Positions 1 to 8,100 of a DNA stretch of 10,374 bases are shown piece after piece. The stretch covers positions 1 to 10,374 of the forward strand of contig JBGPOZ010000176.1 of the NCBI GenBank assembly GCA_041488295.1, read 5' to 3'. The notes below the pieces were generated by a model, which saw nothing but the letters and a program-made list of their open reading frames with translations, did not search any database and was not told where the DNA came from. The position numbers and the translations under genes were made by a program. The first letter of the stretch is position 1; each line of letters opens with the position of its first letter. Source of the DNA: URHD0088 sp041488295 (lineage in GTDB: Bacteria > Pseudomonadota > Alphaproteobacteria > ATCC43930 > CGMCC-115725).

Positions 1-973
1 AGAGTTTCACCTCGCTGTTCATGACCGTCTGCCCGTAGGTCTCGGCGCGATAGCTTTGGACGTCGCGGCTGATCCACCAATTCACGAAGGCGGCGGCGCC
101 GGCGGGGTTCGGCCCGTTCTTCATGATCCCCATTGCCGTCGGGCTCATATAGACGGGAGTCGGAATGACGTAAGCCACCGGCAGTTTGCGCTGGATCATG
201 TCGAGCGCCCCGGCGATGCCGTGAAAGGCAATCGAGGCGGTTCCGTCGGCGAGGAACTGGGACATCTTTGCGAAGGTGTCGCTCCAATCGACGACGCCGG
301 GGCCGATTTTCTTCATCACGGTGAAGCCGGGCTCGATATTCTTCTCGTCGCCGCCATGCGCGCGCGCCGCGATGACGAGGAAATAGAGGCCGTAGATCGA
401 CGATGCCGGCGGAATGAGCAGCTGACCCTGCAATTCGGGACGCTCCATATCGGTCCATTGTGTCGGCGGCGCCCAGTTGTTCTTCGCGAACACCTCCTTG
501 TTGTAGATGAGCGCGAAGACGTCGCCATAGGGCTCGACCCCGAGGACCTGTCCGCCGCTTCCGCCCTTGATCAGCGCCGGCTGATAAAGGTTTGCGACAT
601 TGGGCACCGAACCCGTGTCGATGGGCACGTAGAGATCCTGCTCGATCGCGCCGAGCCAGGGCAGAAGGTCTGCCTGGACCACGTCGACCTGCGGTTTCGA
701 TTTCTGCGCGATCGCCGTCGCCATGATCTCGGTGCCGGTCGCCTTCGGCACGAGCACGACCTCGTAGCCGGTCGCATCGGTGAATTTCTTCGCCCAATTG
801 TCGCGCTCGAGCATGGCCTGGATGGTCCCGCCCCAGGTCAGCAGATAGACCGTCTTGTCGGCCGAGCGCGCCAGCCGCGGGGCGAAGACGGCACTTGCGG
901 CACCGACGATCAGCTTCGTTGCCGAACGGCGCGTCAGCATCCCCTGGCGCGACCTCGTTTCGTTGGGTCCCAT
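1..973 (-). CDS. ABC-type extracellular solute-binding protein (3' end beyond left edge)
   Basis: This is a periplasmic binding protein of the spermidine/putrescine- or iron-type ABC family (SBP_bac_6/8-like). It would capture a small solute and hand it to an ABC permease not seen here. The window holds 324 codons and no stop; relatives usually have about 340-370 residues, so only the C-terminal end is missing. The N-terminus is Tat-like, with twin arginines at residues 15-16 (LTRRSATKLIVG), a hydrophobic stretch, and likely cleavage near A38. The mature part opens with the strand YLLTWGGTIQ (43-52). Near the end there is a family-typical helix, AAAFVNWWISRDVQ. I chose the ATG at 973 because GGAGG lies 7 bases upstream; an internal ATG at 940 (M12) is the alternative. 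The gene begins 76 bp after the TRAP permease stop, same strand, behind a candidate promoter. The substrate cannot be told from sequence; any permease and ATPase genes would lie past the left edge. Confidence 0.9.
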   Translation of the reverse strand, partial: MGPNETRSRQGMLTRRSATKLIVGAASAVFAPRLARSADKTVYLLTWGGTIQAMLERDNWAKKFTDATGYEVVLVPKATGTEIMATAIAQKSKPQVDVVQADLLPWLGAIEQDLYVPIDTGSVPNVANLYQPALIKGGSGGQVLGVEPYGDVFALIYNKEVFAKNNWAPPTQWTDMERPELQGQLLIPPASSIYGLYFLVIAARAHGGDEKNIEPGFTVMKKIGPGVVDWSDTFAKMSQFLADGTASIAFHGIAGALDMIQRKLPVAYVIPTPVYMSPTAMGIMKNGPNPAGAAAFVNWWISRDVQSYRAETYGQTVMNSEVKL

Positions 974-1009
974 GCGACCGCCTCCCCGATCTGCGCCTGC
1001 GTATCCGGG

Positions 1010-1037
1010 ATTATGCATGACGGAGACCCTGCGGCAA
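1010..1037 (-). promoter_or_regulatory. Candidate sigma70-type promoter of the ABC binding-protein gene
   Basis: Read on the minus strand, TTGCCG (1037-1032) is followed after 16 bases by CATAAT (1015-1010). The -10 box matches the consensus at five of six positions and the -35 box at four of six. It lies just upstream of the binding-protein start at 973, leaving a short leader that contains a strong ribosome-binding site (GGAGG). No terminator hairpin is visible after the TRAP permease stop, so read-through from the TRAP genes is also possible. Pattern match only. Confidence 0.4.
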
Positions 1038-1049
1038 TGCCCAACCAAA

Positions 1050-2909
1050 TCATCGATAGCCGAGCGCGTGCGGCAGCCATAGGGCGAGGCTCGGGACGAA
1101 GGCGATGACCAGGAGGCACAGCAGCAAGACGCCGAGATAGCCCAGCATGGGCTTCACCGTCGCCTCGATCGGCACGTTGCCGATGAGGCAGGCGCCATAG
1201 AGGCCGAGGCCGAGCGGCGGCGCGAACAAGCCGATGCCCATGGCGATCACCAGGACGACGCCGAAATGCAACGGCGCGATGCCGAGCTGGGCCGCCACCG
1301 GCACCAGGAGCGGCCCGAAGATGATGAGCGCCGCCGCGCCCTCGAGGACCGAGCCCATGACGATGAGGATGGCGATCGACAGCAGCATGAAGAGCCAGGT
1401 GCCGCTCGAATGCGAGAAGGCGATCATCGTCTCGGCGAGGGCGTGCGGTATCTGCTGCAGGGTGAGGACGAAGGCGAGGGACTGGGCGGCGGCGACGATG
1501 AACAGCACCAGCCCCGAGCGCGTCGCGGCGTTGACGAAGCTGCGCGCCGCGGCCCCGGCGCCGAGCTCGCGGAAGACGAGGCTGCCGGCGGCGAGGGCGT
1601 AGAGCGCGGCAAAGGCCGAAATCTCGGTGGCGGTGGCGAAGCCGGATTTGAAGCCGCCGAAGATGATGACGATGAGGCCGAGCGTCACCGCGGCACCGCC
1701 CCAGAGCTGGGCGTTCGATTTGCGCAACGTCGTCTCGGGCGTGAGGGCGCTGCGGCTGCCGAAGGCGATGGCGACGGCAATGAGCGCGAGCGCCATCAGC
1801 CCGGCCGGCACGAGCCCGGCCATGAACAACCCGCCGATCGACAGATTGGCGACGAAGCCGAGGATGATCAGGTTGATGCAGGGCGGGATCGTTTCGGCCA
1901 TCACCGCCGAGGCGGCGAGAAGGGCGACGGCGCCGCCCGGATTCTGTCCCGAGCGGCGCGATGCCGGGATCAGCACCGAGCCGACCGCCGCGACATCCGC
2001 CATCTTCGAGCCGGAGATGCCGGAGAAGATCACCATGGCGAGCACCATGACGACGTTGAGCCCACCGCGCATCCGGCCGACGAGGCGCTCCAGCAGCGCG
2101 ATGAGGCGGACGGACATGCCGTTCGCCTCCATCACGTAGCCGACGAGGATGAAGAACGGGATGGCCAGCAGCACGAAATTGTCGATGCCGCGCGCCATCT
2201 GCTGCGCGAAGATGACGCCGGGCAGGTTGCCTTCGACCCAGATGAAGATGAGTGCCGCCAGCGCCAGCGCGAAGGCGATCGGCATGCCGCCGAACAACAC
2301 GACCGCGAAGCCGGTCAGCATGAGGATGCCCGATCCCGGCATCGCGTCGGGGGCGAGCGTGCTCCACGCGTACCAGAGGGCGACGAGCAGGGTGATGATG
2401 GCCACGGCCTCGGCCATGGCGCGCATTTTGCGCCGCGTGAAGCGGTCGACGGCGAAGATGGTCATGCACACCGCGCCCGCGCCCATCGGGTAGAAGGTCA
2501 GCTCGAGCGGGAGGCCGGAGCCCGTCGTCTGTCCGGTGGTGAGGGCGCCGAGCTTCAGCCCGTTGACCGCGACATAAGCGCAGATGATCGCCACCAGCAG
2601 CGACGAGACGCCGTCGATATGGCGCCGCAGATCGGGCGCGAGGAGGTCGACGAAGAAGGCGACGCCGGCATTCTCGTCGCGCGCGAGCGCGCTAGCGGCG
2701 CCGAAGAAGCTCGATGCCACCATGAGACCGCGCGCCACATCGTCGGCCCATTCGACCGGCGCGTTGAGGGTCGAGCGCAGCACCACCGAGAGAATGACGA
2801 CGACGAGGTCCGCCGCCAGGAACACGGCAGCGGCGGCATCGGTCCCGTGCAGCAACAGGCGAATGAGCGGGCGGTCGGCGCGATCCGATACGGCGGCGGC
2901 GTGGGCCAT
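1050..2909 (-). CDS. dctQM: TRAP transporter fused permease, DctQ small + DctM large subunit
   Basis: This 619-residue inner-membrane protein is the permease of a tripartite ATP-independent periplasmic (TRAP) transporter, which uses an ion gradient, commonly Na+, to import carboxylate-type solutes delivered by a DctP-type binding protein. The DctQ part (about 1-165) has four membrane segments and the typical stretch EWADDVARGLMVASSFFGAA. The DctM part (about 170-615) has many segments and family signatures: IPFFILVGYVMEANGM, FSGISGSKMADVAAVGSVL, FGGFKSGFATATEISA, and a late GSVLEGAAALIIFGPLLVP followed by GLFAPPLGLGLYG. Both parts are in one frame with no stop between them, so this is a natural QM fusion as in other TRAP systems. 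The start at 2909 has only a poor ribosome-binding site; its 43-base leader runs from the edge of the long inverted repeat and contains a TACAAT hexamer (2947-2942) without a good -35. The binding partner is presumably the amber-interrupted dctP-like gene upstream. Substrate is unknown. Confidence 0.95.
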   Translation of the reverse strand: MAHAAAVSDRADRPLIRLLLHGTDAAAAVFLAADLVVVILSVVLRSTLNAPVEWADDVARGLMVASSFFGAASALARDENAGVAFFVDLLAPDLRRHIDGVSSLLVAIICAYVAVNGLKLGALTTGQTTGSGLPLELTFYPMGAGAVCMTIFAVDRFTRRKMRAMAEAVAIITLLVALWYAWSTLAPDAMPGSGILMLTGFAVVLFGGMPIAFALALAALIFIWVEGNLPGVIFAQQMARGIDNFVLLAIPFFILVGYVMEANGMSVRLIALLERLVGRMRGGLNVVMVLAMVIFSGISGSKMADVAAVGSVLIPASRRSGQNPGGAVALLAASAVMAETIPPCINLIILGFVANLSIGGLFMAGLVPAGLMALALIAVAIAFGSRSALTPETTLRKSNAQLWGGAAVTLGLIVIIFGGFKSGFATATEISAFAALYALAAGSLVFRELGAGAAARSFVNAATRSGLVLFIVAAAQSLAFVLTLQQIPHALAETMIAFSHSSGTWLFMLLSIAILIVMGSVLEGAAALIIFGPLLVPVAAQLGIAPLHFGVVLVIAMGIGLFAPPLGLGLYGACLIGNVPIEATVKPMLGYLGVLLLCLLVIAFVPSLALWLPHALGYR

Positions 2910-2952
2910 CGATGGTCAGCTCGATTTTTCAGTTTTGAAGGATTGTAGAGAT

Positions 2953-3122
2953 TCACCACGGAGGCACGGAGGGCACGGAGAAGGGGAGATAAGAATTTGA
3001 ACCACCAAGACTCCAAGGCACCAAGATTGTTTTTGTGCGCGTAGCGCACGATGACCCCCTTGGTGCCTTGGTGCCTTGGTGTTTATCTCCCCTTCTCCGT
3101 GCCCTCCGTGCCTCCGTGGTGA
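2953..3122. repeat. 170-bp nested inverted-repeat element built from octamer tandems
   Basis: The outer arms, 2953-2992 and 3083-3122, are perfect 40-bp reverse complements. Inside them a second, imperfect pair (about 3002-3026 and 3058-3082) matches over some 25 bp with four mismatches. At the apex GTGCGC (3035-3040) and GCGCAC (3044-3049) form a 6-bp stem around GTA. The outer arms consist of a tandem octamer (CACGGAGG-like, three units) and the inner right arm of another (CCTTGGTG, three units). It encodes no plausible protein and contains no transposase. It fits exactly between two TRAP genes: it ends 10 bases downstream of the dctP stop codon and 43 bases before the dctQM start. I recall similar octamer-tandem intergenic repeats scattered in many environmental bacterial genomes, often misread as short genes; that is memory, not a search. 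In RNA it would fold as one long hairpin and could protect the dctP message or lower permease expression. Confidence 0.95.
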
Positions 3123-3132
3123 GAAAAAACCT

Positions 3133-4164
3133 TCACACCTTGGTCGAGCGGATCTTGTCGATGACCGGCTTCGCCTCGGGATGTGCCTTGGCGAACTCCT
3201 CGCTCTGCGGCAGGACGCGCTTGCGGAAGGCTTCCTTGTCGCAGTCGACGACGGTGACGCCCTTTTCCTTGAGCACGCCGAGCGCTTCCTGCTCGACCGC
3301 GAGCCCCTGGACGCGAGTGTCGGCTGCAGCCTTCTGCGCCGCCGCGAGAAAACCGTCGCGCAGCTTCGCATCCATGCGCGCGAAGGTCATCTCGCTGAAA
3401 TAGACGGCGAGAGGCGAGAAATTGTGCTGGGTCAGCGACTAGAATTTCGCCGTCTCGAAGAACTTGCTGGCGACGATCGTCGGCGGATCGTGCTTGAGCC
3501 CGTCGAGGACGCCGGCCTGGAGCGCGGTATAGATCTCGCCGAAGGCGAGCGGCGTCGCCGCCGCGCCCATGAGGCGCAGGCACTGGGTGATCACCGGGTT
3601 GGGCAAGGTGCGGATCTTGAGCCCGGCCAGATCCTCGGGCGTCTTCACCGCTTTGCGCGCCAAGACGCTGCGCGAGCCGAAATTATAGGCCCAGGCGATG
3701 ATGCGGATATTGGCGCCGTTGAGCAGCGCCTCCTCGATCGGCTTCGCGGCACCGGCGTCGAACGCCTTGGTCTGCTGCGGGAAGCTGTCGAAGAGGTAGC
3801 CGAGATCGAAGGTGCCGACCAGCGGCACGAGATTGGCCGAGATCGATGAGCCGGACACCATCAGATCGATGACGCCGAGCTTCACAGAGTTGATGACGTC
3901 GATCTCTTGACCCAGCTGATTGTCGGGGAAGAATTGGATGTCGAGCTGGTCGCTGAGCCCGCCCGCCTTCACCTCTTTGACCAGGTTCTCGTAATAGACG
4001 CGGCCATTGGCGTATTTCGGGTCGTTCGCCTGCGAGGAGGAGAGGCGCAGCTTCATCGGCGCGGCCTCCGCGCGGCCGATGATGGCCGGCGCGAGGGCAA
4101 GTCCGATCGGCACGGCGCCGGCGTGGCGCAAGAGGGATCGGCGGCTCAATCTGGCGTCGGTCAT
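3133..4164 (-). pseudogene. dctP: TRAP transporter substrate-binding protein (DctP family) with one in-frame amber codon
   Basis: This would be a 343-residue periplasmic DctP-type binding protein for the TRAP permease encoded next. It starts at 4164 behind GGAGG, 9 bases upstream. It has a clear Tat leader (SRRSLLR, residues 7-13; probable cleavage after AEA at 34) and the DctP core GLKIRTLPNPV, whose arginine at 185 is in the position of the carboxylate-binding arginine of the family, then AFGEIYTALQAGVLDG. Codon 242 is TAG (3441-3439), in the context AKF-stop-SLTQHNFSPLAVYF, where a tyrosine codon (TAC/TAT) one base away would read naturally. The 101 codons after it stay open in the same frame, look like a normal DctP C-terminus, and end in STKV-TGA at 3133. 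As written, translation gives a 241-residue fragment lacking the C-terminal part of the fold. A restart at ATG 3390 would give only 85 residues. Recent nonsense mutation or base-call error are the likeliest explanations. Confidence 0.85.
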
Positions 4165-4191
4165 GGCAGATTTCCTCCAAAACGGCCGCAG

Positions 4192-4205
4192 CGTCGCGCG
4201 CGACG
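4192..4205. repeat. 14-bp perfect palindrome upstream of dctP
   Basis: CGTCGCG followed directly by CGCGACG is a perfect palindrome centred about 35 bp upstream of the dctP start. It might be an operator, but it is CG-only at its core, and such palindromes arise easily in GC-rich DNA, so functional weight is low. Confidence 0.35.
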
Positions 4206-4243
4206 TTGTCGTATTTTCGTTCGTCGGCAGCTTGGTGCAGCGA

Positions 4244-4268
4244 CCTTGCCGGGTCAAGTCCGGCAAGG
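4244..4268. promoter_or_regulatory. 9-bp-arm inverted repeat in the divergent intergenic region (candidate operator)
   Basis: CCTTGCCGG (4244-4252) and CCGGCAAGG (4260-4268) are perfect reverse complements separated by GTCAAGT. The dyad lies between the divergent dctP-like gene (80 bp away) and the NarL-type regulator gene (69 bp away). On the minus strand it contains TTGACC, which could be part of a -35 box for dctP, although no convincing -10 follows. It has no T-run, so a terminator is less likely than a regulator site or leader hairpin. The binding protein is unknown. Confidence 0.45.
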
Positions 4269-4273
4269 CGCTG

Positions 4274-4301
4274 TTGTCGGTCGCGCCCTCTGTGATAGGC
4301 T
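4274..4301 (+). promoter_or_regulatory. Weak candidate promoter of the response-regulator gene
   Basis: TTGTCG (4274-4279) and TAGGCT (4296-4301) are separated by 16 bases and lie 35 bp before the regulator start. Both boxes are imperfect, so this is a best guess in the only gap available for a promoter of the rightward cluster. Confidence 0.25.
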
Positions 4302-4336
4302 CTCTTGCGCGGCTTTCACGGTCGCGGGGAGGGGCC

Positions 4337-4981
4337 ATGCGCATCCTGCTCGCTGATGACCATCCCCTCTTCATAGAGGCGCTGAAGACACTCATCGAGC
4401 GAAGCTTCCCGTCGAGCAGCCTTACCACCGCTGCCGATCTCGACGCGGCGCATCGCGCCCTCGCCGGGGAAGAGCGCTTCGATCTCGCGATCTTGGATCT
4501 GCATATGCCCGGCTCGAACGGCTTCGAGGGAATCGAGCGGACCCTCGCGCGCTTTCCCGAGACACCCTTGGTCGTGATCTCCGGCGCCGCCACCAACGCC
4601 GAGGTGACACGGGCGATCGAACTCGGCGCCAAGGGATTTCTGCCGAAAACTCTGCCGAGTGCCGTCCTTGCGGCGGCGCTCCAGGTCGTGGCCGCCGGCG
4701 GCACCTATCTGCCGGCCGACTACGCGCAGGCCGGCCGATCGGCGGCGGATGCCCCCGGAACGATGGCGGGTCTGACGCCGCGCGAGCGACAGGTCGTCAC
4801 GCTGCTGGCCGGCGGTCGTTCCAACAAGGAGATCGCGCGTGCCTTGGAGCTGCAGGAGATCACGGTCAAGCTGCATGTCCGCAATATCTTCCGCAAGCTC
4901 GGCGTCCGGAACCGGGTGGAGGCCGCCAACGCCGTGGCGCGCCGCGATCGCGGGGTCCGCGCCGCCGATGACGGCGGATGA
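4337..4981 (+). CDS. NarL/FixJ-type response regulator, receiver + LuxR HTH
   Basis: This is a 214-residue two-component transcription regulator. The N-terminal receiver (about 1-120) has the acidic pair D7/D8, phospho-acceptor D54 in LDLHMPG, switch residue S82 in VVISGA and K104 in FLPK: a complete active site. A linker of about 25 residues leads to a LuxR-type helix-turn-helix (about 146-200), with LTPRERQVVTLLAGG, SNKEIARALELQEITVKLHVRN and IFRKLGV, all hallmark positions. The start at 4337 is preceded by a GGGGAGGGG ribosome-binding site ending two bases upstream; the frame stays open further upstream, but that extension has no family resemblance. The next gene, 162 bp downstream on the same strand, is a hybrid kinase, the likely partner. 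The gap between them holds a 15-bp direct repeat that could be its own operator. Target genes are unknown. Confidence 0.95.
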   Translation: MRILLADDHPLFIEALKTLIERSFPSSSLTTAADLDAAHRALAGEERFDLAILDLHMPGSNGFEGIERTLARFPETPLVVISGAATNAEVTRAIELGAKGFLPKTLPSAVLAAALQVVAAGGTYLPADYAQAGRSAADAPGTMAGLTPRERQVVTLLAGGRSNKEIARALELQEITVKLHVRNIFRKLGVRNRVEAANAVARRDRGVRAADDGG

Positions 4982-5007
4982 TCTTCGCCCCTTGATGGGC
5001 GCGGGAT

Positions 5008-5044
5008 CGCGCGACCCCATACTAACGAGCGCGCGACCCCATAC
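5008..5044. promoter_or_regulatory. 15-bp direct repeat, 22-bp period, containing ACCCCATAC (candidate operator)
   Basis: The same 15 bases, CGCGCGACCCCATAC, occur at 5008-5022 and 5030-5044, so the copies lie two helical turns apart on one face of the DNA. They are in the gap between the NarL-type regulator and the hybrid kinase. The core returns in the gap after the kinase gene: ACCCCATACT (5014-5023) is found in reverse complement at 8512-8521, and CCATACCGAT (5039-5048) at 8545-8554. This distribution suggests binding sites of a regulator controlling the cluster. Confidence 0.55.
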
Positions 5045-5143
5045 CGATTCTCGGGCGATCGCGTCGTCCGTTCGGTGCAAATTGGCGATCGGCTCCGTCT
5101 CCTGCGCCCGAAAGTTGCAAGCCCTCATCCCTGCCAATTGCCA

Positions 5144-8100
5144 ATGACGCTTCCTCAGCAATTTCAGATCGGATTTCTCCTGCTGCAGAATGCTGCTCTG
5201 CTCGCGATCGGCGTCATCGGCTATTGCCAGGCACGCCCGTGGGTCGCGAAGCGGTTGCCGCCTCGAGCGGAGCGTCTCTTCTTCGGCCTCATCCTTGGGG
5301 TCCTTGGCATCGTCAGCATGTTGACGCCGATCGATGCCGGAAATGGCGTGCGGCTCGATTTGCGCAACGCGGTCGTGGTGATCGCGATCTTGTTCGGCGG
5401 GATCGAAGCCGGCGCACTTAGCCTCGCTCTCATCGTGTTGTCGCGAATTGCCCTCGGCGGCGCCGGCATCGCGGCGGGCATCGTCAGCATCGTCATTGCT
5501 TTCGCGCTGACCGCGGGCGACGCCGCCCTGCTGCGCCGGCGGAGCGTCGCTGTCGACTGGCGCAATCTCGCCTGGCTCGGCCTCGCGGTGAGCCTCGGCG
5601 GGCTCAGCGTCATCGGTCTCTTCCCAGACCCCACGATCGCCGAATTCGTGCCGATAGACGTGGCGCCGATGTGGCTGGTGTTCCTGCCGCTGACCATCGT
5701 CTTTCTCGGTAGCATCGTCCTACAGTTCGAACGCAGCTACGCGCTGGGGCAAGCGCTCAAGGAGAGCGAGCAACGATTCCGCGGCATTTACAACGAAACG
5801 CCGGTGATGCTCACCGCGACCGACCAGGACGGCAAGGTGATTGCCGTTTCCGATGCCTGGCTCCAGACGATGGGCTACCGGCGCGACGAGGTGATCGGGC
5901 GGCCCCGATGGGATTTCATCGCTCCCGAGTCGGTTGCTCATCTGCGCGACGAGGTCCTTCCAAACCTGGCGAAATCGGACGGCATATGCGGCGCCGATCT
6001 GCGGCTCCTGCGCAAGGATCGAAGCCCGCTCGACGTGCGGGTGAGCTACATTCGGCGTCGTGATCCCCTGACCGACGCGTTCGAGACGTTGAGCTATTCG
6101 ATCGATCAGACGGCGCGCAAGGAGGCCGAGCGCGCGCTTGCAACAAGGGAAAGCGAATTCAGCGCGATCGTCGACAATGCGCCCTTCGCGATCTTCCTCA
6201 AGGATCGCGAGCGACGCTATCGATTGATCAACCGGTGCTACACCGATTGGTTCGGCGATAGACCGGACGACGTCTATGGGCGGACGACGGAGGAACTCTA
6301 CTCGCCGGCGATCGCGGAGCCGGGACTGGTCACCGACCGCGAGGTCTTGGAACATGGGCGGATCGCCTCGATCGACCGGTCCGCGGGAAAAGCGAAAGTC
6401 GGCCTCGAATATTTGCAAATCACCAAATTTCCCGTTCGCGACGAAATCGGCGAAATCGTCGGCATGGCCGGCTTTATCGCCGACATCAGCGACCGCAAGC
6501 ACGCCGAGCTGGCGCTGCGCGAGAGTCAAGAGCTTCTGCTGAAATCGCAACGACTGGGCAAGCTCGGATACATCCTGGTCGACTGGACGAATTATCGCTC
6601 CTATTGGTCGGAGTCGCTCCTCGAGCTGCTCGGTTTGCCAAAACGGGAGTTCATCCCGATCGAGGAGGCATTCGAGTTTATCGATCCAAGGGATCGCAAA
6701 GCCTTCCTCGAAGCGCGCAATGCCGGCACTGCCGAGAGGCGAGATTTCGAGATCGATGTCCGAGTCCGCCGCGCTGACGGTGCGATCGTCTGGGAGCACT
6801 TCGTCGGGCACCCGCGCATCGATGACGACGGAACGTTGAAGAGCATCTTGCTTGTCGTTCTCGACATCACTGAATCAAAGCGCGCGGCGGAGGCGCTCTA
6901 CCAAAGCGAGGAGCGATTCCGTGCGCTCATCGAACATTCGAGCGACATGGTCGCGATCGTGCGTCCCGATGGGGTTATCGCCTACCGAAGCCCGTCGGCG
7001 ACCGAGCAGCTCGGCTTTGCGATGGAAGAGGTGGTCGGCCGCTCGATGTTCGATCGCGTTCATCCCGATGACCGCGACCTCGCCGCCGAAGCGTTTCATG
7101 CGGTTGCAGCGACATCGGGCCACCGCGCCACCGCGCGGTTTCGCGTTCGTCACAAGGACGGCTCCTGGCGTCACATCGCCTGCTCGGCGCGAAACGCGAT
7201 GGATGTGCCCGGTGTCGATGGCATCATCGTCAATTCCCGCGACGTCACCGAGGAGCAACGGCTCGAGGAGGAACTCGCGCAGGCGCAGAAGATCGATGCC
7301 CTGGGGCACCTCGCCGGCGGCATCGCTCATGATTTCAACAATATCATCGGCGCGATCTTGGGATTTGCCGGTTTCCTGCTTCAGGACTTGCCGAAGGAGA
7401 CGCCCGAGCACGACTTTGCGCGACACATTGCATTGGCGGGGGAGCGGGCAAAGGATCTTGTGCAGCAGATCCTCGCATTCTCGAGGCGCAGCACCGTCGA
7501 GCGCAAACCGATCGACCTTGCGCATCTTCTCAACGAGACGAAGCATTTGATCCGCGCGGCACTGCCGACGTCGACCGAGCTTGTCATCACTGGCGCGGAG
7601 GATGGCTTGGTCGCGCAGGCGAATGCAGGGCAGGTCAGCCAGATCTTGCTCAATCTCTGCCTCAACGCGAACGACGCCCTGCAGAACGAACCCGGAACCG
7701 TCTCGGTCGAATTGTCGCGCCTGCGCGCCGGCAGCCCCGACTATGTGATGTTCGCTCGGGGCGCGGCGATGAGCGCCGATGCGGCCGAGACCGAGATGCG
7801 TCTTGTGACAGGCGAGCTCGATCCGTCACGCGACTACGCACGACTGATCGTGGCGGATACCGGCGTCGGCATGAATGCGGAAACACTGAAACGTGTCTTC
7901 GATCCGTTTTTCACGACGAAGGAACGCGGTCGAGGTACCGGCCTTGGCCTCTCCGTCGTTCATGGCATCACTACCGCATATGGCGGCGCCTGCCTCGTGA
8001 CGAGCCGCCTCGGCGCCGGCTCGGTCTTCGCGATCTATCTTCCTCTCGCCGGCGTCGAGATCGCGGCAATCGATGACGCGACCGCGGCGCCGATCCTGCG

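Noticed and set aside
56..1108. Plus-strand open frame opposite the ABC binding-protein gene
   Set aside because: The minus strand encodes a convincing Tat-exported binding protein with a ribosome-binding site; the plus frame is its shadow.
934..2469. Second long minus-strand frame overlapping the TRAP permease and the ABC binding-protein start
   Set aside because: The translation is Arg/His/Ala-rich without domain resemblance and overlaps two recognised genes in other frames.
1266..2948. Long plus-strand open frame (560 residues) antisense to the TRAP permease
   Set aside because: Its product is a low-complexity, D/E/R/H-rich sequence typical of the opposite strand of GC-rich genes, while the minus-strand frame gives a well-recognised DctQM protein.
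2953..3122. Inverted-repeat element as an intrinsic terminator, insertion sequence or CRISPR
   Set aside because: There is no T-run placed after the stem, no transposase frame, and no regular repeat-spacer pattern; the tandem octamers have no unique spacers.
3439..4704. Extended minus-strand frame starting at 4704, upstream of the dctP start
   Set aside because: The extra N-terminal part is antisense to the NarL-type regulator and shows no resemblance; the Tat leader and GGAGG site fix the dctP start at 4164.
5080..5139. AATTGGC (5080-5086) and GCCAATT (5133-5139) as a dyad upstream of the kinase start
   Set aside because: Only seven matching bases with a 46-base loop, which is easily reached by chance.
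5075..5143. GTG at 5075 as the kinase start
   Set aside because: It adds 23 residues without a ribosome-binding site; the ATG at 5144 directly precedes the first membrane segment. The GTG is not excluded.
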